This document shows positions 32,771-46,072 of a stretch of 64,000 nucleotides of DNA, piece after piece (position 1 is the stretch's first letter; each line of letters starts with the position of its first letter). The stretch is from Phyto melanocephala (lineage: Eukaryota; Arthropoda; Insecta; Diptera; Rhinophoridae). Under the pieces are notes generated by a model, which did no database searches, was not told the origin of the DNA, and was given only the letters and a program-made list of their open reading frames with translations. The stretch is taken from assembly GCA_941918925.1 (NCBI GenBank), contig OW799235.1:102193947-102257946 (forward strand). The letters are read 5' to 3'. A program made the translations under genes and the position numbers.

Positions 32771-34530
32771 TCTTTTAAGTTTCAGGGTAAATAAAATTAG
32801 AATTAATATAAAATATTTACTAATTATCTAGGATATTTTCCCATTAATTTTCAAAATTTTTGTTTGTTGCATTGCACTGGTGCTTATGCCAGATCATCAG
32901 TCTATTATCTCTATCTCATCTATTATTATTACATAAAAATTATGGACAATCATTGAATAATCCATTAATAAAAAAATAAAACTATATATAATTTTTTTTT
33001 TATTATTTACAATCTATCCATTTAATGACAATTAGTAAATCAGGGATCTGCAACGAATACTCATTAAGTAAGTCAACTTGAATCATGATTCATCATTTCG
33101 TTGATTTATACTTCTACTTGTACTTTCAAATTTAAGGTACTTATACATGTATAAATCGGGTAATTGCTATCGTCGTTCACGCAAGATAAAAAGACGATAA
33201 AAAGCAAGTATGACTCGCATACTCATTATGAAGTTTTGTGTTTGAACTAGGTTTGCCAGATTACAATTTCACTTTTACCATAATAATTGTGGATTGTTAG
33301 AAAAACTGTACAATTTAATTTAACAAAATAGTACAAAAACAACAATCAAAAATAAGTGCTTGCTTTGATGTCTGTTTAAGAGAACATACAAAGATTTCGA
33401 TTCTGTTTTTGCGTATTATCTTTAAAATTTAGATGAGCATCTAAAAACGCATTTTTCTTAATTTGCTGCAAAAAATTTAAACATGAAAATAAAAAACACA
33501 AAATAACTGTTACTGTTTACCTTTTATTATGAAAGCCTGCGGAAACTTAGCCTAAAGGCTGTAATCAGTTTTATTTATTTAAAAATTAAATAGTGATACT
33601 TTCAAAAATTATAAATATATTAAGGGAACTCACGATTAAACCTGTGCAAATTTGCACAAAGCAAATTTGCTGTGGATATTACGGCATATCGTGAGCGTTC
33701 TTTTTTAATTCGAAATATATATGTATTTCAGCCGGTGTTGTCTGAGTTTCCGACTGAAAAAATCTGGCAACTTCTTACTGAATTTCTTGAATATTTCTTT
33801 TTTTTTCAATAGAACCTGTTTTTTTTTTAATTTTATTATTACTAACATAAATGCTTGTTATTTTAGTATTCTTTTACTTAAAATTAATGATGATCGAAAG
33901 GTCAAAAACAGAAGTTGTCCCTTATTTGCTTCTAGCAAATATACACAACCAATTTTGCTCAAGCTTTTTATAGTGCAAATGAAGTAAAGTAAAGCAAATT
34001 GCAAATGCATGCATTTTGTTGTTGTGTTAAAAAAATACTGCATTTTCGCAATTATTTGCACAGTTTGCACTACCCTTTGTGAGTACCCTTATTATATAGT
34101 AAAATTGCAAATTTTCTTGGGTCTAAAAAATATCTTGCACTCTCCGACCTGGCAGCATTGTTTGTTTTTCATACAAATGAGAGCTGTTAATGTTTTTGTT
34201 GTTGAGTCAACTTGCATATTTCTATGAAGATAAGTAGTTTCTTAAAAATATAAATCAACGTGAGTAGTTTTGCAAATCATATAAGTATGGGACGCTATAA
34301 ATATAAGTACGACGTAGTACTTATGTTCATTGTGTGTTGTACTTATAAATCAACGTTGTTGTGCGTATGCGGACGTCAGCTTAGTTACATTTCAATGATT
34401 TATATGCACTTATACTCACATTTTATGACTCACTATGAATATCGAAAAAACGACTCAAAGCTGATCTCTGATTCACACTATATGTTGAACTTCAATGAGA
34501 GTTATAAAAATAACAGAAGTCTTTTTTTAT
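32771..34530. other. AT-rich DNA with one dispersed 34-bp motif
   Basis: The motif GGTGCTTATGCCAGATCATC (32871-32910 with flanks) recurs at 41453. Otherwise no supported feature. Confidence 0.45.
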
Positions 34531-35008
34531 AAATATACATGTCAAGTATGAGGTTCCTTTTAAGGACTCTTCTGACATAAAATTAAATATAAAACCTCAA
34601 ATTTTCACCATATATTCATAAGGTGCCACTAACAGAATTTCTCTCGGTGTATGTACACACGTACATACATATATTGCAATTTGCTGAATACTATTTTCAC
34701 GCCCGTTTACTAACAGGAATTTTCAACAAAATTCAAATGTTCATTCCACAACACACTCGCTAAAATCTTAAATATACATGTCAAGTATGAGGTTCCTTTT
34801 AAGGACTCTTCTGACATAAAATTAAATATAAAACCTCAAATTTTCACCATATATTCATAAGGTGCCACTAACAGAATTTCTCTCGGTGTATGTACACACG
34901 TACATACATATATTGCAATTTGCTGAATACTATTTTCACGCCCGTTTACTAACAGGAATTTTCAACAAAATTCAAATGTTCATTCCACAACACACTCGCT
35001 AAAATCTT
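34531..35008. repeat. exact 239-bp tandem duplication
   Basis: 34531-34769 and 34770-35008 are identical base for base, so far as I can read. It contains no open frame. Landmarks are ACACACGTACATACATATAT and TCACGCCCGTTTACTAACAG. Perfect identity implies a very recent duplication or an assembly artefact. Confidence 0.95.
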
Positions 35009-36990
35009 GTAATTTTTGTTAGAATGTTATGTGTTATGTAATGTATGTTTGTATGTGTATTTCTACGACTTTCTTTTTTGTTTTTGTAAGTTGTATGTTG
35101 AGTAAATATTTGATTTTTGCATTAAAGTCAATTTGCTTTCATGATTCTGTAATTCATTGTTTACATTTATTTACCCAAAATGTTGATGCAGACATGTAGC
35201 ATTAACATTTGATAATACAACCAACCACTACCACCTATATCAACATTAACATCAACACCACCATAATCATCACGGATATCCTCGACAACAGCATTATCAG
35301 CATCGTCGTCTCAAAACAACTATTTCGTTCTTGCAGTTCTCATACTTGTTTACTTTTATTTATTTTTTTTTATTTTGCGCTTTTCGTTATCCTCAACAAG
35401 TGAAGTTAAGAAGAATGAAACAACAAAAAATTTCTAATGTTGTTGTTATTGGTATGAGACTTTAATTTTTCGTGCCAACATATTTTTTTTTTTTTACTTT
35501 AAACTTGGTTCTTATTTTTCTTTCTTCTAAAGCATTTACGCTTCTAACTCCTTACCTTTTGCTTTGCTGCTTTTGTCTGTTCAAAAGTGAGTATTTGTTT
35601 GTAAGAAAGTAAATTTCTTGCTATTGCTCCTCCATGATTATTTATAATAAAAAAATATTTATTTAGATAAGCCAGTATTTCATAAAATTGTTTGTTTAAT
35701 TTACTTTTTACTTGCCCTGGCACTACCAGCTAATGCAAGTTTAATTTTAGATATAAGACTTAAAGAGGTCACTATTTTCTAACTACTATGTGATATTCAG
35801 TCACTCTTTTCTCCAAAATTTTCAAAAATAAATTAACAAATATTATCAAATTTTGATCAACATAATTGCATGAATGTGAAAAATAATACAAAAGAAGAGC
35901 AGAATAAAACTCAGACAATTTGTTAAGATTTTAGCGATCGATAGTAATTTTTTTAATAAACACTTGGCCAATTCAAAGTAGACTCTCAACAAAAATTTTG
36001 AGCATTCTAAACTGAATTGACCTACTATGTAAAACTGCTTTCGAAATTTTTTTTCCTGTATCTTTGCAGATTATGCCATTTTTAAATACATTTTTTAGAG
36101 CTTAAAGATTATTATAAGCTGAAGTGTTTAATTTTTGCTGATATCTCCGCAGATTATCTTGATGGTTTGTAACACAGATTTATTTCCAAATAATTTCAAA
36201 AGATCGAAATTACAAAAGGATAGACCAGATGTGGATATCATAAGGTTTAGGTCTTACCAAGCAGTGCTTAAGTAATCACTTGATTTTTAATGTGATTTAT
36301 AAATATTTATTTGTCAAGTATTTACTTGGATATATTCACTATACAATTGTTTATTGCAAAGTTTGTTAGAAGCCATTCTCTTCTCACAACTCTTTATCAT
36401 TTCGTTTGACAAACTTTAGGTATAAGAAAAAGTGTTTTTGGCAAAAAAAAAAACGGTTTTTTAATTTAAAATGTATGTATCGCAGAATAAAAAAAAATAT
36501 TTTTAATGTGTTAAGCACTACTTATTTAATTCCCTATTTGTAATACCACAGTAGTTGCCTCCAATGATATCGTCGTGTTACAAAATTGGAATAAAATGCA
36601 AAATTATAAGTAGTTAGTTGGTATAAGTAAATTTTATTGTTTTCTACTCGTTATTTTGTAATTAGAGTTTTTGCTGGGTATAAATAACCGGAAATGTAAA
36701 AGATTTTTTTAAATAATAAATATTTTTATGGAATTCTTCTTATGTTTTTTGTTGAAAATTAGAATCAGTATTTTTTATCATGGAAGTTTTAAATTTAATC
36801 ATTCACATGCAATTTTTTTTTTTTTATTTTTTATTTTTTTTCATATTTAATTTAATTTAATTAAGTTAATTTTAAGTATAAATTTTGCCTTATTACTGCA
36901 GAATCATAATATAAAATTAAAAATTCTTTTTTTAAAAACTTTGTTGTTTTACTTTTATAAAAAATATATCTTCTTTGAATTATTTTATTC
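35009..36990. other. AT-rich DNA, nothing recognised
   Basis: Contains an ATC/ACC-rich simple-sequence stretch at 35215-35300 that produces a spurious open frame, and T-rich tracts near 35480 and 36815. No supported gene. Confidence 0.45.
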
Positions 36991-37030
36991 CAATATTTCG
37001 ACATGCTTCGCAGATCATCATCAGGAATAC
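36991..37030 (-). ncRNA. hammerhead-ribozyme-like motif of a Penelope-like element
   Basis: On the minus strand: CCTGATGATGATCTGCGAAG followed by CATGTCGAAATATTG. This holds an intact CTGATGA core and a GAAA core around a short stem II (GATCTGC/GCATGTC closed by a GAA loop, with one mismatch and one G-T pair), then ATATTGG leading into AT-rich sequence. The layout matches the minimal hammerhead motifs reported in Penelope-like retroelement ends and the motif in the palindrome at 17 kb. The element's protein is not nearby, so this is an isolated tail. Self-cleavage is untested. Confidence 0.5.
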
Positions 37031-37148
37031 TGAAAATATTTTATATATTAATTTTATTAGTTAAATTAAAAGTATCTTATGTACAATTAACATTTCCTTT
37101 GATTGGATGGGCATATAAGTCAACATCAACATTACGTGTTAATTTGAG

Positions 37149-37500
37149 TGTAACGGCCTTCTAGTAGTTTACCAGATTATACTAGTGTGTACATACGAGA
37201 ACTTTGAGGAATGTTACAGATCACTACTATATTAATATAAATAGACGAACAACACAGCCAACATGATCAGTATAAGAATAGAACTTTTAAAAAGCGTATC
37301 AAAACTAGTTTAGTAATAAATGTGTATAACAATAATAAAACTAAATAAAGTACTGTAAAAACAATATCTGAGTGTGCTTAAATAAATAAGGTGCTCTTAC
37401 TCTTACCACAACTTCAAAGTGTTATTATTTGCAATACAAAAGAATCCCCAATAAATATAAAGGAAATAAACCAACGTTTATAAAAGATATAAACGTAACA
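37149..37500 (+). mobile_element. solo LTR, copy 2
   Basis: TGTAACGGCC start and AACGTAACA end; full-length match to 19457-19794 with scattered substitutions. It keeps the TATAAATAG promoter-like box (about 37234), the AACAATATCTGAGTGTG block and AATAAATAAGGTGC poly(A)-signal region. No internal retrotransposon part adjoins. A target duplication is not evident. Confidence 0.7.
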
Positions 37501-37680
37501 TTGTATTTGGTGAATTCATAAGGTGTCTTAAGTATCGTATTGTGATAATATAATTTTTTAATATTTTGAAAAGATTTTAAAATTTTACATACGATACAAT
37601 ATTTAAATTGTTTTAAATTTTTTTTGAAAATTATGACAATATATCACTTAGGATATGCTTGTGCCTGCAGTATTTATATA

Positions 37681-37910
37681 TTTGTGGCTTGGAGCTAAAA
37701 GGGCCAATTTTATTTTTTGCTCTTTTGAGTTAATCATTGCATTAGATTTTCTTTCTTGCTCTATTTCATTATGGTAAAACAGCTAAAGTAATACTTAACT
37801 CAGAACAGCTTCATAAATAAAATGCTGGCCAATGTCAATGTTAAAGTTCAATTCAAATTTTCTCAAAAGTAAATATTTTGAAATTGGCCCTTTTAGCTCC
37901 AAGCCACATA
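37681..37910. mobile_element. TIR MITE with TA target duplication, copy 2
   Basis: Same family as 3248-3496, opposite orientation. Ends TTTGTGGCTTGGAGCTAAAA and its near-complement; TA on both sides. The interior keeps GCTCTATTTCATTATGGTAA and ATAAATAAAATGCTGGCCAA in inverted order relative to copy 1. Confidence 0.85.
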
Positions 37911-38454
37911 TATTTAGTAATCTTTTTAATTAGAAATTGTTGGCGGGGAATATTATTTTGCACACATATATGTACAAGTGTATAAGTGAGTATTTATTTG
38001 TTTTTATCTAACTCTTAACTTATTTTGTAATTGTTGTTGTTTTCCGTACCCAGACAATTGAAATTAAATCTCTGATTTTTAATGTAATTTTCTACTTTAT
38101 TTATTCATACAAAATATTTACTTTTAAAATTCTATTTAGAACACATTAAGAAAAATAAAAAAAAATTGATAGAGAAAACAATACTAAAAACAAATATTGA
38201 TGATATGCAATTGTTTTAATGTAATACAGACTTGACTAATAATATCTTAATATAAACATGGAAACATATAAATATTTAAGAAGGCATAAACTATTTTTGA
38301 AAAATATTTTCAAGTTGTCTGTTTGCATTTCATTTGAATATAAGATGTTAAATGCAAAAACATACTTAAATACTGTATCTATGTATTTATTAAATATAAG
38401 GGCCATCGAAAGTCTTGGCTAATTTAAGGCAACTATTATTATTAAATTAATAAA
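37911..38454. other. AT-rich DNA, nothing recognised
   Basis: No supported feature. Confidence 0.4.
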
Positions 38455-40169
38455 CTAGCATTTCACCCACTACTTTGATAGCGCAGTTCTTACTATTTAT
38501 TGAATATTCAAGTTCTGTTTATAATTATTAAAAAATTTTAGTTCAATTTATGAAAATTTGTATCTCTGATTCAATTTACTTAGAAAAATAAAAAGTATAG
38601 TAAGGATATATCGGACATATATTTCCTAACTAAAAGCAAGATCACTGCTATTGATTTTCAAAAATTAAGATTCATCATTTGACCTTAAAAATAATAAAAG
38701 TAACATTTTTTACTGCACTAAAACTTCCACTTGGTTTATTATTACCTACATTCAGAGTTCTATGTATACAAAATATATAAAAAAGAGAAAACTTAATTTT
38801 AGTCGTCCATAATATTAGGAGTTAGACCCTTGGATATAACAAGCACTAATTTTAAGAATCCATGTTTACAAACGTAAAAATACAAACAGTACAATAAAAA
38901 TGCGAAAAGGCTCCAATATCATTAAAATTCTCAACTTGAATTAATTATCCTTTATTTTACAATTTTAGCTTTATAAACGTAGAAAATACAAAAAAAAATG
39001 TAGAAAAGTACCTTCTTGGTCGCCCATAACATTTTCAGTCTCACCTTGTATCAATAGTCCTTGATTGTACAATCCCACTTTCATAACCGTATAAAATACC
39101 AAAAGTACCATAAAAATTCGAAAAAGTACCTCTTTGGTCACCCAAAACATTTTTAGTCTTACCTGGAATCAATAGTCCTATATTTTACAATTCTACCTTT
39201 ATAAACGTAGAAAATACAAAAAGTACCATAGAAATGCGAAAAAGTACATTTTGGTCCAAGTTCCAAATTCCAAGTTTAAAATGTTCAAATATCTATGTAA
39301 CAAAGTATTTTAATAGACATGATTTAAAGTCAGTAAATCTAGTCGTTTTTGCATAAAAACAATTATGTCATAAAAAGCACCAAACTATTTTCCCAAATTT
39401 TTTCCTTTTTTTCCCTGTTATAAATGTGTTTCAATTTTTACTCTATTACATAATTTTTTATGTCTGGTGAAATCCCAATTAAAAGTTTTGTGAAAAGTGG
39501 CCGTCTTATAAGAAATTACATACATTTTCCAGAATTTTCCCCTTTTTGGTACCTTTTTTGTCATCAAAAAAGTTTCCAAAAATTTCACCTAAATAGTTGT
39601 TCATATTCTATTAGGAAATAATAATTATCAAATTTTGTTCCATTGAATAATATTAGAAAAGTTTCTTTTAAAAAAAGTACCAAAAAAAACAATTTTTATC
39701 TCTTATACATGTGAATTTGAAAAAAGTGCCAAATTCCTATTAATATTTTTTTGCGGATTACTTAAAACAGTTTAAACCTTTTTTTGTGTTTTGAAGTTAC
39801 GCAGGTTACCCAAAAAGTACCATATTATAGTTTTTACCCGTTTTTCCCCTTAGGGGTTAAAAAGTCAAAAAATGGCCATACACCTGTCAGCTTATTTTTT
39901 GTGCAAATTGCAATACTTTTTGTATTTAATTTGTATCATTTTTAGTTTAGCAGATATAAAATTACCGATTTTACCCGTTTTTACCCTTTTTTTCCCCCTT
40001 AAATTACGAATTTTCAAAAATCCCTTCTTAGTGGAGCTATGCATTGAATAGTGGAGCTATGCATTGAAAGAAGAACCGATTGTCCAAATGTCATGTCTCT
40101 AGCTCTTTGCGTTTGTGCTGTGCGATGTGAATCAGTCAGTCAGTCACGTTACTCTTTTATATATATTGA
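38455..40169 (-). mobile_element. Helitron-like element (1.7 kb) with AAAAAGTACC repeats
   Basis: On the minus strand it begins A|TCAATATATATAAAAGAGTA with an ACTGACTGACTGA tract and ends GTGGGTGAAATGCTAG|T, again the Helitron insertion signature. The part at 38850-39260 has three to four imperfect ~100-120-bp units marked by AAACGTAGAAAATAC and AAAAAGTACC; 39400-40020 has CCC/GGG-flanked 'tacccgtttttacc' phrases. It is non-coding. Confidence 0.7.
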
Positions 40170-41700
40170 TTAAAATGTTATATCTACATACGATTTACAG
40201 AACCATAATACTAAATAATAGTACGCAAATATATTTTTATAAAGTTATTCATATAATTTCTTAAGTTCTTAACTTTTTATGTGAAAAAGTTTTCTTTAAC
40301 GAATGTTTAAATTTTTATAAATAAATCGATTTCAAAAAAAAATATATATAAAAAAAATTCAAGAAGCGTTAAATAAACCCATATATTTTTGTTTGTTTTA
40401 AAATTCCACACCAATAAAAGAATAAAATGAAATTTTTAGTATAATCTCATCATCAATTGCTGTAATTAATAAATAATTCAAAGATTCAGTGCTAAATCAA
40501 TCGATAACGTGACATTATTAACAACAAAATTAACAAGGATTCCTAATTCCATGACATAAGCACACACATACAGTATCTGCGAGTACACACATGCAAGCAC
40601 ACAAACACACACTAAAATTTTATGTGATGAAAATTTTGAATGTTTTAACTCCAAAGCCAACAAACAAACATTGATGTCATTTATACTTACTCACACATAC
40701 TTTTACATTAAAAAGAACGATAAAAAAATTTGTATGCAAAACGCGAACTAAATTAGATTCTTTATACTCATACTCCTACATACATACATAAGTAAAATGC
40801 ACACTAAAACGCGGAGAGAATGGCAGAATCTATGTGTAGTTTTTACAAAGAATTTTTTTTTTCATTTTTATTTATATGCAATAGAAAATGTAATAATGAC
40901 AATCTATCGCAGCAATTCAGTGGCATTAAATCTGATGTGGTTGGTGGTTGATGTTTATAAAATGTCCATAAGGATTTCTAAAATCAAAATTCGATTAAAA
41001 GATATCGCACAGTGAAAAGATTTGAGTAAAATTTACGACATATTAACAAGATGTTTTATAAAATTTATGATTTTGCTTTCTAGCGAAATCAAAAGTTCAA
41101 ACATCCTAGGGGCTGCAATGATCCTCCAGAATTACTATTGAGGAATTTGAAAATATTAACTTTATACATTTAAAAATAATTCAATGTAAGGTTTTGCAAG
41201 AAAAAAATATTAGAGCCATTGCCACCCCAAAAAAAATTTAAGCAACGCCAATGATTATAAACATATTTGGAACCTTCTTCGAATACTGTTCAAATTCACG
41301 TTAGGCTTATGGTTATGGGGCAATATCACTCAGTCTGCTCAAATAATACTATAGTTAACAAATCGTCCGGTTAGATTTTTATCTGGTTATAATGTTAGAG
41401 TTTATTATTTTAAAATTTTTGTGTTACTGGTTGTTGGTTTAAGCTGGCCTATATGCATTTTACTGGTGATTATGCCAGATCATCAGTAGACCTTTAAACC
41501 ACAAAATTTATGAAAAAGTTTAAAAATGTTGCAAGATTTTCATAAACAATATGAGAATTCTAAATAAAACCAGAAACAAAAATGAAAACTTTCCCATAAG
41601 CCCAACCAACGATTTTATTCTCTTTTATTTATTTTATTTTTCTAATCCCTTATATATTTTGCTAACGCATTGGTTAACACTAAATATATATTAAGGGCAA
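40170..41700. other. AT-rich DNA with the second copy of a 34-bp motif
   Basis: GGTGATTATGCCAGATCATC lies at 41463 (motif 41453-41486). The remaining sequence shows no supported gene; hydrophobic and short open frames here are chance. Confidence 0.4.
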
Positions 41701-41712
41701 CCGAAAAATAAA

Positions 41713-42519
41713 ATGTCTCTTCAGTATAATGGAATATGTGGCAGGGATATTTATATATTTACTGACAGCAAGGCGTCTATTAGGTCCCTTGAGAGTGTGT
41801 ACAGCACATCGAAAATGGCCCAGGAATGCCGGGTGTCTGTTGAGGAGATAGCGAGACATTCGACGGTTACCCTGGGTTCCAGGACATGGGGATATTGATG
41901 GTAATAATAGAGCTGAAGCACTTGCAAAAGCCGGTACTACTTTAGATTCGGTAGAATCCAGTTGTGCTTTGGGTATTCCCTTATCGAAGGGTAAGCAGCT
42001 AATCTCGCATCGGTTCTATTTGGTTGCCAAGGAAAGATGGGTGAGAGAACCCACTTGCTTGGAAGCCAGAAAGATCTGGCCTGACATTGATGTGCACAAG
42101 ACGCAATATGCAGTGAATATGCCCCGAATCCACCTAAGGAACCTCATAGCGGTCATTACCGGACACTGGCCTATAGGTACACATGCGAAAAAGTTGAATA
42201 TCCCTTACAACGACTTCTGCAGAAGTTGCGATAACGTGGAAGAGGAGGAGACAACTGAACATATTTTCTGTTATTGTCCTGCATTTGGGGACCTGAGACA
42301 CATGATTCTAGGTCAGCGAATACTTGAAAGTAAAACCTGTCTTTTCGCAGTTGATCTGGGAAAGATCCACACCTTCGTAAACAGGACAGGATGGCTGAGG
42401 AACGACGGCCAGAGGACATATACGAACGGGCGTTGGTGCCTACGGTATCACAACGGGACCCTCGGAGGACCAAAGTGAGCTATGCCTTCGGGCGGCTGCT
42501 GGATCTAACCTAATCTAAT
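41713..42519 (+). pseudogene. 3' end of a RNase H-encoding LINE (I/LOA-type), 5'-truncated, one frameshift
   Basis: The first frame (41713-41872) reads IYIFTDSKASIRSLESVYST, the RNase H TDS.AAI..L region with a catalytic Asp. At about 41870 a one-base shift moves to a frame reading WVPGHGDIDGNNRAEALAKA, the second RNase H signature with the catalytic His and Asp. It continues through SHRFYLVAKERWVREPTCLE to a C-terminal HLRNLIAVITGHWPIGTHAK and CRSCDNVEEEETTEHIFCYC, a CCHC-type knuckle typical of the ORF2 end in I- and LOA-like non-LTR retrotransposons. The coding frame ends at TGA about 42476-42478. The ATCTAACCTAATCTAATT stretch at 42503-42520 resembles the short tandem tail of such elements. 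Everything upstream, including the reverse transcriptase, is missing. Confidence 0.85.
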
Positions 42520-43787
42520 TAAACATTTACGTCAAATTACAGATTTTTAAAGACAAGCGAGTATTAGCGTCATTTAAGACTTATTTTTAGTTCTATATCC
42601 ATGTATTCAGTAAATTAGCCAGTCCCAAATAACACACCAATATTTTGTGTAAAGAAATACTATAAAAAATGTTTTGGTAGAAGTGTTAGCTGTGTTTGCT
42701 CCTAGTCCTACTAATAAGGATAAATAGCAACCTTTTTGTTTGCACCGAAAATCACGAAATGAATTTAACTTCACCCAATTGAAACAAAATCTATTATTTT
42801 CATATCAGGCAACACAAAATGTATTAGGAATTTTTGATAAATTATGACAATACGACATTTAGGAATGCTTGTGAATACCCCAAATATATTTTCCAAATTC
42901 ACAAAAAAGGTAAAAGATCTTGTGATTGGAAATTCTTTAAAATTGTATGACTTAGTTTTAACGTGCACTTATGTATATTAGACTAATTATTGCTTCCGAA
43001 GCATATGTCAGATTTAAGATTAAAATGGACTTGGAAAGAGAAAATGTATAAAAACTATCCTTCCTGTATTAAGGATAAAATTAATTTTGTGTAAATTAAA
43101 AATCATTTGTTGAAACATCTCATAAACTAAAAATTCTGCTCCACTGTGGAAAGTGTGAAATTTTGATAAGGGTGGTGCCACTAAAATATGTATCTTCACT
43201 AACAAAATTAGTAATTTTTCACACATCTGTACCATAGTAAGAGTGAGAGAAAAGAGTTAAAATATGTTATAACACTAACTCGTCAGTTATAATTTTTCAG
43301 CCCACTTATAAAAAACTTTGAACACAATTTTTGTAACAATATAATCTGGTTATATTATGTAAATTGATAACGAGGCTAAATATCTATAGAACAAAGTCGA
43401 ACATTGATAAGTTTTTATTGGAACTAATGATGATGATAATTAGGATATTGGGTGGCATTGATCAGCTTAGATTTTGTTTGCTATTTTTGTGTTCGCTACT
43501 GACAGCAGTGCTTTGTAGGCATGTATGTATGTTTGGTTGACGTTAATTGTAATAGTGGCCGTGAATTTTATATTATGTTTATTAAATGATGTGACTAAAT
43601 TATTGCATCAACAACATGTGACATATTGTTGGAGTGTTCATACAGGACAATTGAAAATTACTAATTAGAAGAGTCAATTTTATTTAGAAAACTCAGACCG
43701 GAGTAAATTATTAATTGAATTTATTCACATTTTTTGTAATTAAAAATACAAGTGACAAAAGGTTGAATGAGCTATAAGGGATCGAAA
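42520..43787. other. AT-rich DNA, nothing recognised
   Basis: No supported feature. Confidence 0.4.
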
Positions 43788-44154
43788 TCTATTTATATAA
43801 AAGTGAAACTCTGTCTGTGTGTGTGTGTGTGTTAGCTATAGACTCCGAAACTGTAAAACCGATCGGACTCAAACATTGGCAAGTTGTTGTACATATTCCA
43901 GGGAGTGTTTATGGGTGGCAAAAAGTGGGCGAGGCCATGCCCATAAAAAATTAGTTATCACTTTTAGCTACTTGCACTTGACCGATTTTTCTGAAACGTT
44001 GCACACATATTAAGCTATCATGACTATATAATTTCGTGATCATAAAAGTGGGCAGGCCACGCCCATAAAAAAAGTTATAATTTTTAGCCTTTTGCACTTG
44101 ATATTCAATTTTTATTCATTAAGGGGCGTAGCAACGCGCGCCGGGCTTTTCTAG
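43788..44154 (+). mobile_element. Helitron-like element with two ~121-bp units
   Basis: Same family as 12234-13110: A|TCTATTTATATAAAAGTGAA start, short (GT)n, TTAGCTATAGACTCCGAAAC, two units with GCCACGCCCATAA or GCCATGCCCATAA cores, and the GCAACGCGCGCCGGGC...CTAG|T end. It differs chiefly in unit number. Confidence 0.85.
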
Positions 44155-45715
44155 TATGTTAATAAATATAAATTTTAGCGTGTAGTTGTAGTTTGTGTAA
44201 AATTATCTAAAAGAGATCATCTAAATAGTTTTCTATTACGCTCTGTTCGCTGTAATCATATTAAAGTATTTTTAAACTTATTTTGCCAAACAAATAAATA
44301 TACAAACTTTTGGTTAAAACTTCAATGTCACAAAACTAGAAAACAAAAAACGTTTGCAAAATACTTTAACTTTAATTTCAATCAAATTTGTTCAACTTTT
44401 AACTTGTTTTTAAAGTTTTTAATGACTTTTAAACTATTCATACTGTATGCACGTGGCTGTATAAAATATTTAACGAACTATAAGGATGTTGAATAAATTC
44501 AACTCAACTTTACTTTGCTGTTATTGTTATTTTTGTTGTTATTGTTGCTAATTTCGTGTATATTTCTATGCTTCCTTTATCCAGTTATTCAAGGTGTGTT
44601 TAAGTTGTTGTCAAAAAAGTTTTCTATTCCATATTTGATTGAGTTGGTAAATATAAACGACATATGGATGTTTAACCCAGTGATTAGTTGTGTGATAAGA
44701 GCAATCAGCTTATTATTACTTAGTGCTATTTTAATGATATGATAACAAAAGTTGAAAAACTTAAGCTCTAATTAAGAAATCAAATTTTTAAAATATTTTA
44801 TTAAATTTAATTTTATATGATCCCTTGGATCAATTTCTTTCAACAATAAATAAGAAAATAAAGGCAAACAAACAGATGACATGTATTTAAGTTAAAACTA
44901 GACCAAACTTATTGCTCAATATATAATTTTTTTAAAGGGGCGAAGAAATCCATACCTTGTGACCTTGAAAAAATGTTTTTACAAACATAATATGCCTTTG
45001 AGTTGTTATGATGTGGATAGAAAAAACAACGTTGCTTCTTATTATGTCTACGTTTTTTGTAACTAGGAATCAATTGAACACGACTGTTATGAATAGGCTT
45101 CTTGCCTATTTTGAACTAGATCTCTAGCTTTTATTCCGTATTAGTTTGTTGTCTAATGCATCGGTAATTTGTTCTGCTAGTTCCACCAGGTAAAATCGAC
45201 GTTGGTAATTGGTATATAAATTTCAAGGAGTTTTAATTTTGGTTCACTTTATATGCATGTGAGTTATATGCGGAAACATCAATAATATATGAAACAACGC
45301 AATAGATCAACGTATGGTTAAATGCTTGCAAATACAACATAGTTGGCAGTCAACTTAACAAGAGCACCAACTCTATCTATAGTATTGTTTTAATGATGTA
45401 TAATTTATAGACTTTGATTTCGTCTTCTTTAATGTAAGCAGAGTGGTGAAGAAACCTTATCAATATAACAAACTAATTTCTTTTTGGAGCATATCACACA
45501 AAAGTTCGACGATTCTACCTATTGTAGGAACCTTTCCAACATTAGTGTTACCTCGTTCACAGAGGCACACCTATTAAGCAGCAGAACACATTCAAAAAAC
45601 AACATCGAGCTGACATCGTTAAATATTTGTCTGATCACATACTGTTTGCAGTGTCATTAAATTTCCATAAAACATTTTTAATAATTACAAGAGATATACA
45701 TGTTCAATGTTGGTA
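44155..45715. other. AT-rich DNA, nothing recognised
   Basis: A 75-codon leucine-rich open frame at 44515-44742 begins with TTG and arises from T-rich sequence; I do not support it as a gene. Confidence 0.4.
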
Positions 45716-46072
45716 CACTAGAGAAAAATGACGATCTAGATTTAAGAATAAACTTCTTGAATGTAGATTGCAGAAATCTTCCGATTTCAATCTTGAATTT
45801 TAGTCAGTAAGATTGACGTTATCGAATTTAAGCATAAATTCTTGATATCAAGAATAAATTCTAAAAATCTAAAACGCAATATTAATTTTAAGATCGTTTT
45901 CTTAAATTAAAGAACGTGATCTTAAACTTTGAGAACACATTCTTTAAATCAAGAACGTAATCTTAATTTATAGATCGTATTCTTCAATTTAAGAACATAT
46001 TCTTAAAATTAAGATATAATTCTTGATTTAACATTAAAGAAAACGTGTTGTTTATAAATTGTTAAACACTAA

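Noticed and set aside
35209..35403. 64-codon Thr/Ile-rich frame
   Set aside because: Direct product of ATC/ACC simple sequence.
44515..44742. 75-codon leucine-rich open frame that looks like a membrane protein
   Set aside because: It begins with TTG, arises from TTGTTATTG simple sequence, and has no splice or promoter context.
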